Origin: Promethearchaeati archaeon
Lineage (GTDB): Archaea; Asgardarchaeota; Heimdallarchaeia; Heimdallarchaeales; Heimdallarchaeaceae
Assembly (NCBI GenBank): GCA_013166775.1
Contig: JABLTJ010000010.1
Span: forward strand, 1 to 64,000
DNA length: 64,000 bases
Direction: 5' to 3'
Under the pieces are notes generated by a model. The model made no database searches, was not told where the DNA came from, and saw only the letters and a list, made by a program, of their open reading frames with translations. The translations under genes and the position numbers were made by a program. This document shows, in pieces, positions 17,915-25,021 of this stretch. Each line of letters begins with the position of its first letter. Position 1 is the first letter of the stretch.

Positions 17915-18550
17915 ATGAGCTCTTCTAATCCCCATTGCATCTGTATTTGGGAAGAAGAAGAATCATGCGAAGATTGTGAACTTAAAGGGCGATTACACTG
18001 TCATTTAGATACGAGATATTCAGTCATTTTTGGTATACCCTTCTTCATTGCATTCATCCCAACTTTCGTAGGTTTAATTCTGCTTGATTATCCATTAAAT
18101 CTTATCTCAACTCTTACTTGGATTGGATACATAATTTTCTTTTTTCTAATTTGGGAACCCCCCATTCTTTGTGCTCATTGTCCTTATTATGCTGAAGGTG
18201 AAACTAAGTTTCTGCATTGTTCAATTAATTATGGTTTTTTTAAAACAGCAAAATTCAAACCAGGTCCAGCTAGTTTGTGGGAAAAGATTCAGTTTCTAAT
18301 TGGAGCAAATCTAATTTTTGTAATTCCGATGATTTTTCTGATTATTAGTCAGAAATGGGTATATTTAGGTATACTAGTTTTTGGTGTAGTTGTATGGTAC
18401 ATTGTTATTCAATGGAAAATATGCACCGATTGCATAAATTTCTCTTGTATTCTTAATAAAGTCCCCAAAGAAATAAGGGATGAATTCTTGAAAAAAAATC
18501 CCGAAATGTATGGAGCTTGGAAAAAGAGTGGGTATAAATTTGATGAATAG
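17915..18550 (+). CDS. Cysteine-rich polytopic membrane protein
   Basis: A 211-residue protein with an N-terminal Cys cluster (C-I-C, C-E-D-C, H-C), two membrane segments, a second cluster (L-C-A-H-C-P-Y-Y then L-H-C), two more membrane segments and a third cluster (C-T-D-C-I-N-F-S-C). The middle block with P-G-P-A-S-L-W-E-K-I-Q-F-L-I-G recurs in uncharacterised prokaryotic membrane proteins. The Cys sets lie on the same membrane face and could bind zinc or an iron-sulfur cluster. The function is unknown. Confidence 0.65.
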   Translation: MSSSNPHCICIWEEEESCEDCELKGRLHCHLDTRYSVIFGIPFFIAFIPTFVGLILLDYPLNLISTLTWIGYIIFFFLIWEPPILCAHCPYYAEGETKFLHCSINYGFFKTAKFKPGPASLWEKIQFLIGANLIFVIPMIFLIISQKWVYLGILVFGVVVWYIVIQWKICTDCINFSCILNKVPKEIRDEFLKKNPEMYGAWKKSGYKFDE

Positions 18551-18582
18551 TTTTTTATTTACCACTTCTATTGTCTGTTTTA

Positions 18583-19107
18583 ATGAAAATACGACTTGCA
18601 AAAGCTTCTGATGCAGAAGGAATTGCATATGCTGGAGTAAAAACCTGGCAAACAAATTATAGAGGAATCTTCCCTGATGAGGAACTTGATAAACTATCAT
18701 TTAAGGAGGCTATTGGAAGGTGGAAAAAATCTCTTTTATTGAACAGAATCAAAGAAAATTTACAGATTATTGTTGCTGAAGATTTGGAAAAAGGAATTGT
18801 AGGATTTGCTGCAGGAGGAAAGTATGAAAACACAGATCCCTATGATTGTGAAATTGGAGCGATTTATGTGCTTAATGAACATCAAAGAAAGGGAGTAGGA
18901 ACGAAACTTGTAGAGAAAAAAGTAGAATTCTTTCAAACCAAAGGATGGAAATCAATGATAATATGGGCTCTAAAAGACAATTTCCAAAAAGGTTTTTATG
19001 AAAAACTTGGAGGGAAACCTAAAGAAACACAACCATATGAGAAGTGGGGAATGAAATACGAACTTGTTGGGTATGTTTGGGAAGATATAAATGAAATAAT
19101 TTTTTAA
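18583..19107 (+). CDS. GNAT-family N-acetyltransferase
   Basis: A 174-residue single-domain GNAT protein from ATG 18583. It opens I-R-L-A-K-A-S-D-A-E-G-I, has the acetyl-CoA loop E-H-Q-R-K-G-V-G-T-K-L (about residues 104-114), and ends with N-F-Q-K-G-F-Y-E-K-L-G-G, the usual C-terminal strand/helix. The substrate is unknown. Its last ~37 codons and 200 bases of downstream DNA are duplicated at 20405-20720, where only the 3' end of the acetyltransferase survives. Confidence 0.85.
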   Translation: MKIRLAKASDAEGIAYAGVKTWQTNYRGIFPDEELDKLSFKEAIGRWKKSLLLNRIKENLQIIVAEDLEKGIVGFAAGGKYENTDPYDCEIGAIYVLNEHQRKGVGTKLVEKKVEFFQTKGWKSMIIWALKDNFQKGFYEKLGGKPKETQPYEKWGMKYELVGYVWEDINEIIF

Positions 19108-19132
19108 AATATAATTATAAAAAAATATGCTC

Positions 19133-19234
19133 TTAAAGGCTTCCTTTTTGAAGAATGAAAGCTTCTAATGCATTTCTTCTATCTTTATTGATTGCTTTTT
19201 GAAGTTTTTTCTGGTTTTTTGTTTTATCAGTCAT
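19133..19234 (-). CDS. 33-residue basic microprotein, copy 1
   Basis: ATG at 19234, TAA at 19133, 33 codons. The protein is Lys-rich and helical. It shares K-L-Q-K-A-I, then D-R-R-N-A-L-E-A-F-I-L-Q-K-G-S-L, with the copy at 20543-20644. In that C-terminal part nearly all DNA differences are silent (GAA/GAG, TTC/TTT, AGA/CGA, AAA/AAG), which supports coding under selection. The upstream block holds CTATTTAAATAG, a TATA-like element. The function is unknown; the size and charge suit a nucleic-acid-binding or regulatory peptide. Confidence 0.55.
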   Translation of the reverse strand: MTDKTKNQKKLQKAINKDRRNALEAFILQKGSL

Positions 19235-19310
19235 TTTTTTTCGCCAACCAAACATCAGTTTCTATTTAAATAGCAATTGCCCACACGATGTGAACACAAG
19301 TTGTGACCTA
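19235..19310 (-). promoter_or_regulatory. Conserved promoter block of microprotein, copy 1
   Basis: About 76 bases that are nearly identical to 20645-20720, more alike than the coding parts. Read on the minus strand it has CACAACTTGTG (an odd-length dyad), a CACA-N3-TGTG dyad, GGGCAATTGC, and then CTATTTAAATAG as TATA box. The dyads suggest a shared repressor or activator for both microprotein genes. Confidence 0.5.
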
Positions 19311-19359
19311 AAGAAAAGTAGAAATCTAAAAAGTGAATTATGAAATCAAAAGGAAAATG

Positions 19360-20307
19360 TTAAAATGATATATTGGGGAATTCTATTCTCTCATTTAGCA
19401 TTTCTTCTTGAACTTCTTTTTTAATTTTAATATAAGTTTCATTGTCTTCTATATCTAATTCCCTTTCTATTCTTTGAAGGATTCTTTCGTAGAACTCTTT
19501 CATCAGACCTTTAAGTACAATCCTAAACCCATGATAAGCCCAGAAAGCTTCTAGATAATCTTTAGCTTCATAAATCACCGTTCTTTCTGCCTTCTTTTCA
19601 TATCCAGGGAAAATGACCATATCCTCTGCAAACTTACTGAAACTATATAGTATTTCAACAATTATTGGGCCAGAAAGAACATAAGGTTTTATCTCTTTAA
19701 GTTTCGTTATTCTTTCAAATGCTTTTTCTTCTAATTGTTTGTATATTTCTTTTAATGGAAAACAGACAAATTTATCTCCTTCCTTTTTCTTAACAGAAAC
19801 TGTTGCAATATCTGGGAAATAATGATTAGCTTCCTTTATAGCTGCATCATCTCCACTAACTAATATTGTTGGGACACCAAAATATCCTGCTAACCAAGCT
19901 GCTTGCTCAATTTCCCCAATAGGTTTTTCATTCATTCGTAAAACCGTAAATCCAGAATTTGTATGAGCTATAAAACCATCGATAGTACCTTCCTGTGCAT
20001 GAAGGCCAATTAAAACTAATGCATCATAATTTCCTAATTTTTCTGAACGAATAAGTTCTGCTAGTGTAACCATCCATCCTCCTCCCAAATAAGATGCAAT
20101 TTCATCAAGATCTTCTAATATCACATTATCTCCCATACCATGACCATCAAAGATGTCTACTTGAATTACTCCAGCTGACTTCAGTCCTTTAATCGCAGCA
20201 TTGATCTCAGCTGTTATTAGATGTTTGTAATTATTATCTTTAAAACCTGTATCTGGATCATCAATTCCAGAAACTCCCTCAATATCAATCCAAATTAATA
20301 CTTTCAT
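19360..20307 (-). CDS. M55-family D-aminopeptidase (DppA-like)
   Basis: A 315-residue protein from ATG 20307, which has AGGTG just upstream (an in-frame GTG at 20316 overlaps that site). It opens K-V-L-I-W-I-D-I-E-G-V-S-G-I, the metal-binding Asp/Glu strand of M55 peptidases. It continues with D-I-F-D-G-H-G-M-G-D-N and L-I-G-L-H-A-Q-E-G-T, giving the zinc-binding His residues and the loop around them, and with N-S-G-F. Family members remove N-terminal D-amino acids from short peptides. It is flanked by the two repeat copies and may have been carried into place with the duplication. Confidence 0.85.
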   Translation of the reverse strand: MKVLIWIDIEGVSGIDDPDTGFKDNNYKHLITAEINAAIKGLKSAGVIQVDIFDGHGMGDNVILEDLDEIASYLGGGWMVTLAELIRSEKLGNYDALVLIGLHAQEGTIDGFIAHTNSGFTVLRMNEKPIGEIEQAAWLAGYFGVPTILVSGDDAAIKEANHYFPDIATVSVKKKEGDKFVCFPLKEIYKQLEEKAFERITKLKEIKPYVLSGPIIVEILYSFSKFAEDMVIFPGYEKKAERTVIYEAKDYLEAFWAYHGFRIVLKGLMKEFYERILQRIERELDIEDNETYIKIKKEVQEEMLNERIEFPNISF

Positions 20308-20404
20308 AATATTCACCTAACTAATAATTTATTCGAATATGCATTTAATTCTAACACTTATAATCTTTTAGTGTGATAAATATAGAATATCCAGCATATT
20401 GATT

Positions 20405-20524
20405 GATTTTTATGAAAAACTAGGAGGAGAACTCAAAGAAACACAGATTTATGAAAAATGGGGAAAGAAGTATAATCTTACTGGTTATATGTGGGTGGGT
20501 ATAAAAGAAATAATTTTAGAATAA
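20405..20524 (+). pseudogene. 3' remnant of duplicated GNAT acetyltransferase gene
   Basis: This frame encodes D-F-Y-E-K-L-G-G-E-L-K-E-T-Q, then Y-E-K-W-G-K-K-Y, then E-I-I-L-E before TAA at 20522. It matches the last ~37 residues of the GNAT protein at 18583-19107. The upstream acetyl-CoA-binding part is missing, so it cannot be functional. Frame and stop are intact, which suggests either a recent truncation or chance survival. Confidence 0.8.
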
Positions 20525-20542
20525 AATACAAAAGTGATGCAA

Positions 20543-20644
20543 TTAAAGGCTTCCCTTTTGAAGAATAAAAGCCTCTAATGCATTTCTTCGATCCTTTTTG
20601 ATTGCTTTTTGAAGTTTTTTCTGGGTTTTTATTTTTTCAATCAT
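20543..20644 (-). CDS. 33-residue basic microprotein, copy 2
   Basis: ATG at 20644, TAA at 20543, exactly the same length as copy 1. It differs from copy 1 in the first few residues (M-I-E-K-I-K-T against M-T-D-K-T-K-N) and by one N-to-K change further on. The last 17 residues are identical despite several silent base changes. The upstream conserved block is at 20645-20720. Retention of an identical reading frame in both copies is the main argument that it is translated. Confidence 0.55.
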   Translation of the reverse strand: MIEKIKTQKKLQKAIKKDRRNALEAFILQKGSL

Positions 20645-20720
20645 TTTTTTTCGCCAACCTAACATCAGTTTCTATTTAAATAGCAATTGCCCACACAATG
20701 TTAACACAAGTTGTGACATA
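20645..20720 (-). promoter_or_regulatory. Conserved promoter block of microprotein, copy 2
   Basis: Counterpart of 19235-19310, with about 4 differences in 76 bases. It keeps CTATTTAAATAG, GGGCAATTGC and CACAACTTGTG unchanged on the minus strand. The neighbouring half-dyad is slightly altered, which marks CACAACTTGTG and the TATA element as the constrained parts. Confidence 0.5.
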
Positions 20721-20766
20721 ACTAGTGAATAAATCAAAAAAATTGTAAACCTAGTATTTGATTTTC

Positions 20767-20982
20767 TTAATCTAATACTCTCTTCTTTCTATAAAGAATG
20801 TATTCTACTGGAACAATGTGACCGTCATTATAATGTTTCAGAACAGCATCTAAATTTTGAGCACAATAGTGATTATTTATGGAACATAAAGCACTGATTT
20901 CTGAAATATCATACCAATTGTCTCCATCTACGCTACATTCTGCTAATCCGTATTGTCTGATGAAAAGATTATCTGTAATCAT
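20767..20982 (-). CDS. Small hypothetical protein
   Basis: A 71-residue protein with three Cys, balanced composition and an N-W-Y-D-I-S-E-I stretch. There are no membrane segments. It is divergent from the E2 gene, and the 187-base spacer between them carries several TCAGT/ACTGA half-sites, so the two may be co-regulated. I do not recognise a family. Confidence 0.5.
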   Translation of the reverse strand: MITDNLFIRQYGLAECSVDGDNWYDISEISALCSINNHYCAQNLDAVLKHYNDGHIVPVEYILYRKKRVLD

Positions 20983-21060
20983 ATGAATTAAGACAGATTT
21001 TAATTTAAAAAGAGTGAAAATATCGAATGACCTTTAGTGTCTCAAAGTTTCAAGAAAAAA

Positions 21061-21164
21061 TTCAGTTGCACTTACTGAAATTCTTTTTAACTGAAAAAAA
21101 CCTATTCATATGATAACCTAGTTAATTCAGAACGGTTTATCGAATTCAGTTTCAATTTAACTGA
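21061..21164. promoter_or_regulatory. TCAGT/ACTGA half-site cluster upstream of the ubiquitin cluster
   Basis: In about 100 bases upstream of E2 there are two inverted repeats: TTCAGT-N7-ACTGAA (21061-21079) and TCAGTT-N7-AACTGA (21146-21164). There are also single half-sites at 21090-21094 (ACTGA) and a partial one at 21127-21130. The second dyad ends 5 bases before the E2 GTG start, where binding would block transcription or translation. This is a candidate operator for the ubiquitin cluster and possibly the divergent small gene. Confidence 0.5.
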
Positions 21165-21169
21165 CAAAG

Positions 21170-21700
21170 GTGACAACAATTAGAAAACAAAGAATAATCA
21201 AAGACTACGAATCTTTGAGGAAACTCCATAAGGATGGGATAATAGGTCAAGTGAAAGCATATCCAAGTAAAAAGAAATCAATGTATCATTTAGCAGTAGG
21301 TTTCAAGGGACCAAAAGGAACTCCCTACGAAGGTGGAAAATACAAATTAGAGATTTTATTTGGTCCAAATTATCCTTACAAACCACCATTTGTAAGATTG
21401 CATACACCTATCTGGCATCCAAATTTCTGGCCTAATCCAAAAGAATATCCAAAGAAAAGAAATATCTGTTTAGCACTAGTAGATAATGAATTAATTGGAA
21501 AACATGATGGTTGGTCTCCAAGCAAAAATATTACAACAGTTATACATTCAATTTTGGCTATGTTTAATGTTGATGGTGCATATGTAAATCCAAAGGATGT
21601 CTTCAATAAAGATGCAGCACTTGAATTTCTCAAAGATAAGAAAAAATTCACGAAGAAAGCTCAGGGAATAAGTAAGAAGTATGCAAAGTCTTACTGGTAA
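21170..21700 (+). CDS. Ubiquitin-conjugating enzyme E2 (UBC fold)
   Basis: A 176-residue E2. The fold is recognisable from G-P-K-G-T-P-Y-E-G-G (residues 47-56) and N-Y-P-Y-K-P-P-F-V (67-75). The HPN motif follows at 83-85, then the active-site region N-I-C-L-A-L, with Cys100 as the thioester residue, and W-S-P-S after it. A ~14-residue insertion-like loop between HPN and Cys100 is a little longer than in simple E2s. It accepts the modifier from the E1 at 26511 and hands it to targets with RING proteins. The start is GTG 21170. It is the first gene of the cluster, with 42 bases to the JAMM gene. C-terminal Lys-rich helices complete the fold. Confidence 0.95.
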   Translation: MTTIRKQRIIKDYESLRKLHKDGIIGQVKAYPSKKKSMYHLAVGFKGPKGTPYEGGKYKLEILFGPNYPYKPPFVRLHTPIWHPNFWPNPKEYPKKRNICLALVDNELIGKHDGWSPSKNITTVIHSILAMFNVDGAYVNPKDVFNKDAALEFLKDKKKFTKKAQGISKKYAKSYW

Positions 21701-21742
21701 ATGAACGTATAAAAGAAACCATTGACATAGGAGTATTGAAAA

Positions 21743-22450
21743 ATGCATAACGATGAAGATAAGATTCCTGAGCAATACAAAGAATTATTGAAAAAAATTG
21801 AAGCTATTGAGAAAATCTTAGGTATGTCAGCAATAGATAAAATTGTTGAAGATATGGAAACTGAGAGTGAGATTGTTGTATCTGATGAGGACTTGTTAAT
21901 CACTCCAAGACCTGAAGTAACAATAAAACCTAAAGCCTATTTCAAATTAGCTAAACACGCATTAACATATGCAAATTCGAATATACCTAAGAGAGAGTGG
22001 GTTGAAATCATAGGTCTATTAACAGGGCAAATGGCTAAGGAAGGAACTCCTTTAGAACAAGTTATTGTAGATGACTATTGGCCTGTTGATCAAGGTGATG
22101 CGATAAGTGTTGAAATTGTGGATCAAAAAGTATTCACAGAAATCTTTCATAAAAAGGAATCCACCCAGTTCATAATTGGGTGGGCTCATTCACACCCTAG
22201 TTTTACACCTTTCTTGAGTGATGATGATTTTAGAACACATCTTAGGTATCAAACATTCTGGAACAAATCAATAGCACTAGTAATTGATCCTCTAATGATT
22301 TCTAGAGATGATTATGGTTTAGGTGTTTTTAGAATAGATGATGATAAACAATCCTACTATAAATTATCTATTGAAGTTGAAGGATTGAGCACTCAGGCTA
22401 GCTTTGAATCTATTGACTTATTCATGAAGAATGAAAAAGAGAATGACTAA
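21743..22450 (+). CDS. JAMM/MPN+ metalloprotease (Rpn11-like deubiquitinase)
   Basis: A 235-residue protein. Residues 1-50 form a charged helical extension, and the MPN domain covers about 58-205. The catalytic set is complete: Glu88 in W-V-E-I-I-G-L-L-T-G, then H-S-H-P (His149, His151), Ser159 and Asp162, which fits H-x-H-x(7)-S-x(2)-D. Such enzymes use zinc to cut the isopeptide bond between modifier and target or to process modifier precursors. The modifier here ends without a tail, so deconjugation is the more likely job. It lies between E2 and the first RING gene on the same strand. Confidence 0.95.
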   Translation: MHNDEDKIPEQYKELLKKIEAIEKILGMSAIDKIVEDMETESEIVVSDEDLLITPRPEVTIKPKAYFKLAKHALTYANSNIPKREWVEIIGLLTGQMAKEGTPLEQVIVDDYWPVDQGDAISVEIVDQKVFTEIFHKKESTQFIIGWAHSHPSFTPFLSDDDFRTHLRYQTFWNKSIALVIDPLMISRDDYGLGVFRIDDDKQSYYKLSIEVEGLSTQASFESIDLFMKNEKEND

Positions 22451-22479
22451 TCTATTGAGCATACAAGGTTGTAAAAAAA

Positions 22480-23622
22480 TTGGAATTGAATAATGTTAAA
22501 ACCTACTTAGCTATTGCAATTATCGGTAGTGTAGTTGGTTTTCTTTATCTGATAATTCAGAGAGAACAAGGTCTTCCAAAAACACTACTATTCTTTTACA
22601 TAACCTTGTATATCATCGCTTTTCTAAGATATGTTCTGGAAAGAAGACATTATAGAAAACATAAAGCTGTAACTGCTAGTACACAATTTCTAATCCTACC
22701 TTTCAGCGTCCTGTTCATGGGAAATTATATCTCACCATTTTCTAATTTTGTTGAGATTTTTGTAATCAATATTAATTTAGTTAGTGGAGATACTGTTCAT
22801 CTGTACTTCAACCTTATCTCTCTCTCTATGATTTTACCTTTGATAGTTTTATCTGTTCTTTTCAACAACTATTTCTCCGGAAAATGGCCAGCAATGGCTG
22901 TTAATAGAAAAATAAGACGAGGACGGCTTATTCCTTTCCTTCTTTTTACATTATTCGTCTTACTTCTGCTATTTGGTTTCTTTATAAATCTAAAAATGGA
23001 TTTTCTTAGTCTCTTCTTTGCTGTGATATACTTTGTGATGTTTATTGGATATTTCATAGTATCTCCCTTACAAAAATCAAGACAACGTACTGTTCAAAGA
23101 ACTCCTGCAGCTTCTACAAGAAGATCACCAACAAGAGCTTCTGCATCATCAAGACAACGTCCATCTACAACATCTACATCAACAAGAAGTAGGCGAAGTA
23201 CTTCTGCACAGACTAGTGGAAGAATTTCTTCTTCATCAGCTAGCAGAAGAAGAGCCGTAACCACAGCTCGAACTACTAGTGCAAAAATTGCCCCTGGAAA
23301 AGACATAACTACAACAAAGAAAGTAACTAGATCTACAACAGTAAGAAGAGGTACAAAGAATATTTTCCCTGTTGGAAGAGCTACTAAAGATGATTTAAAA
23401 TGTATTATCTGTTATATGGATTTCAAAAAATCTGAATCAAGAAAAGTAATTTTATGCCCACATTGTAAATATCCAGCTCATGCTGACGAATTCTTTAACT
23501 GGTTCCAACAATCAAAACTATGTGCAAGATGCAATAAACCCATTTCAACTAAGTATGTAAAATCTCCAATTTACAGAGTTAGTACAAAAGTATACATAGA
23601 AACTGTGATTGAGAAGATATAA
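22480..23622 (+). CDS. Membrane-anchored RING-like protein, candidate E3 ligase
   Basis: A 380-residue protein in three parts. Residues 1-~200 hold about six hydrophobic segments. Residues ~205-295 are a low-complexity Ser/Thr/Arg linker. Residues ~308-365 are a zinc domain: C-I-I-C, then L-C-P-H-C-K-Y-P-A-H, D-E-F-F-N-W-F and C-A-R-C-N-K-P. That is a RING-like cross-brace with an archaeal-type Cys/His order. It would hold E2 at the membrane. Start TTG 22480 is uncertain. The membrane part resembles the RING-less protein at 23705-24292. Confidence 0.85.
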   Translation: MELNNVKTYLAIAIIGSVVGFLYLIIQREQGLPKTLLFFYITLYIIAFLRYVLERRHYRKHKAVTASTQFLILPFSVLFMGNYISPFSNFVEIFVININLVSGDTVHLYFNLISLSMILPLIVLSVLFNNYFSGKWPAMAVNRKIRRGRLIPFLLFTLFVLLLLFGFFINLKMDFLSLFFAVIYFVMFIGYFIVSPLQKSRQRTVQRTPAASTRRSPTRASASSRQRPSTTSTSTRSRRSTSAQTSGRISSSSASRRRAVTTARTTSAKIAPGKDITTTKKVTRSTTVRRGTKNIFPVGRATKDDLKCIICYMDFKKSESRKVILCPHCKYPAHADEFFNWFQQSKLCARCNKPISTKYVKSPIYRVSTKVYIETVIEKI

Positions 23623-23704
23623 AAACTATAGAAGCCAAATGATTTAAAAGCAAGGTTTAGTAATAAATTTCTGTAAAATTAAAACGAGCATAATAGGTTT
23701 TAGT

Positions 23705-24292
23705 ATGGGAACAATAACACGTTTGACTTGGTCTTTCCTACTTTCTTTGTCGTTAGTAGGAGTCTCTATCTACTATTTTATTGAAGGAGACTCTCAAATG
23801 GGACGTCTATTTGTTTTCCTAGCTATTTTTGCTTTCCTATCATTTTTCTTTCTTTTCCGGAGTATGTATTATCTTAAGCATAAAGCAACATTCAATGAAT
23901 TCATCTTTGTTTTTGTTTTACCTTTGATTCCAGCATTGATCCTTCTCGCTCAAAAGTTGTTTGGGATAGATGCAATGTTTCTTCTTTCAACTGGGGAATT
24001 AACAACTAGTTTCATAGATTATGAATTTTATATTAATGCCATAGATTTGATGTTACTACCTTATTATCTAGCCAGTAATTTCCTGCTTTTCAGAACATTT
24101 GTCAGATACCCATTTATTAGATTCAGAAGTACAAGTGAAAAAGGTATTCCTCCAAAACTATCCGGATTTCTATTGATGATTCTAATACCAACATTAAACA
24201 TTGTAAGTTCTGTATTTTATTTCAATAACCTATTTCTACTTGTGTTTGGAATGATTTACTTCTATCTAGGAACAATAGCTCTATTTGTTTAA
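23705..24292 (+). CDS. RING-less paralogue of the cluster's membrane protein
   Basis: A 195-residue protein with about six hydrophobic segments and no zinc motif. Its layout follows the N-terminal part of the protein at 22480. Helices 1-2 are followed by Y-Y-L-K-H-K-A-T-F-N-E-F (compare H-Y-R-K-H-K-A-V-T-A-S-T). It ends with a pair of helices with F-G-M-I-Y-F-Y-L-G (compare F-A-V-I-Y-F-V-M-F). I infer duplication with loss or lack of the linker and RING. It may form a complex with its relative. Confidence 0.65.
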   Translation: MGTITRLTWSFLLSLSLVGVSIYYFIEGDSQMGRLFVFLAIFAFLSFFFLFRSMYYLKHKATFNEFIFVFVLPLIPALILLAQKLFGIDAMFLLSTGELTTSFIDYEFYINAIDLMLLPYYLASNFLLFRTFVRYPFIRFRSTSEKGIPPKLSGFLLMILIPTLNIVSSVFYFNNLFLLVFGMIYFYLGTIALFV

Positions 24293-24411
24293 ATAGAACC
24301 TTGAAACGATTCTCAATATTCAATAAAGAATACAACTTTTCTTTCAAAATCAGAAACTGTTTTTAAACTGATAATAGATAACTAAATATCAATATTAGGT
24401 TGGGAAAGAAA

Positions 24412-24993
24412 ATGATTCCTCGCTGTGCTGTTTGTGGAAATCGAAGTGTTACTACTAAATATTTCAATTCTAGAACAAGGAAACTTTACTGTTCTAAAGA
24501 GTGTATGCAAATTTCAAATAGAAAGAGTTTTTTGTATGTTAGCATTTTCATGATAGTTGTAACACTTGCTGGTGGTATATCTGCGTTTATTCTTCTTAGA
24601 GAACAAGATCTAATATTATCTATTGCTCCACTCATTGTTATAGGTTTTGGTGTTCCTTTCAGTCTCTATCTATTTACTCAATATCTAAAAGGGAGACAAT
24701 TAGTAAAATCAAGAAGTATCGAATCTGAAAATATAATTTATTCATGCCTATTTTGTAATCATGAATATGAAAACAGGATTTTTGGAGCACCTACAATATG
24801 TCAAAAATGTGGAAAAGAATCTCCTTTTTGTGACATTTGTTATGAATATATATTTGCTGGAAAACCTGTCTACCAAATACAAAACTGTGGACACATATTC
24901 CATAAAACTGATCTCTTAGACTATCTTGAGAATGAAGAGACCTGTCCAAAATGTAAACAAGAAATAAGTTCGATTAACTTAAAAATCAAATAG
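24412..24993 (+). CDS. Second membrane RING-H2 protein, candidate E3 ligase
   Basis: A 193-residue protein from ATG 24412. An N-terminal zinc ribbon (C-A-V-C-G, then Y-C-S-K-E-C) is followed by two membrane helices (about residues 45-100). A second C-L-F-C...C-Q-K-C knuckle comes next, and then a good RING-H2: C-D-I-C-Y-E-Y-I, N-C-G-H-I-F-H-K and C-P-K-C-K. The order C-x2-C, C-x-H-x2-H, C-x2-C is that of eukaryotic membrane RING ligases. It is probably an E3 that works with the E2 of this cluster. Confidence 0.88.
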   Translation: MIPRCAVCGNRSVTTKYFNSRTRKLYCSKECMQISNRKSFLYVSIFMIVVTLAGGISAFILLREQDLILSIAPLIVIGFGVPFSLYLFTQYLKGRQLVKSRSIESENIIYSCLFCNHEYENRIFGAPTICQKCGKESPFCDICYEYIFAGKPVYQIQNCGHIFHKTDLLDYLENEETCPKCKQEISSINLKIK

Positions 24994-25021
24994 ATGTTTA
25001 AAATCAAGTTTTCAAAAGTAT

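Larger units (their letters stand above)
18991..19310. repeat. Direct repeat, copy 1 (GNAT 3' end + microprotein + upstream block)
   Basis: This ~320-base segment matches 20405-20720 in the same orientation. It covers the GNAT 3' end, the minus-strand 33-codon ORF and about 76 bases upstream of that ORF. By eye, the upstream block differs at only about 4 of 76 positions, the small ORF at about 11 of 102, and the GNAT part more. The pattern suggests one duplication followed by unequal constraint. No transposase or terminal repeat borders it. Confidence 0.8.
20405..20720. repeat. Direct repeat, copy 2
   Basis: Partner of 18991-19310 in the same orientation. It contains the truncated GNAT 3' end, the second microprotein ORF and its upstream block. 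The left boundary falls inside the GNAT gene and the right boundary at GTTGTGAC followed by unrelated sequence, which suggests a segmental duplication, not a mobile element with defined ends. Confidence 0.8.

Noticed and set aside
20305..20316. GTG at 20316 as start of the D-aminopeptidase
   Set aside because: The GTG lies within the AGGTG ribosome site of the ATG at 20307, and the family begins directly at M-K-V-L-I-W.
18991..20720. The repeat pair considered as insertion sequence ends or transposon
   Set aside because: No terminal inverted repeats, no target-site duplication and no transposase between the copies.
23094..23306. Minus-strand ORF rich in Val, Leu, Ala and Asp inside the RING gene linker
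   Set aside because: It is a shadow of the Ser/Thr/Arg low-complexity linker, without start signals or homology features.
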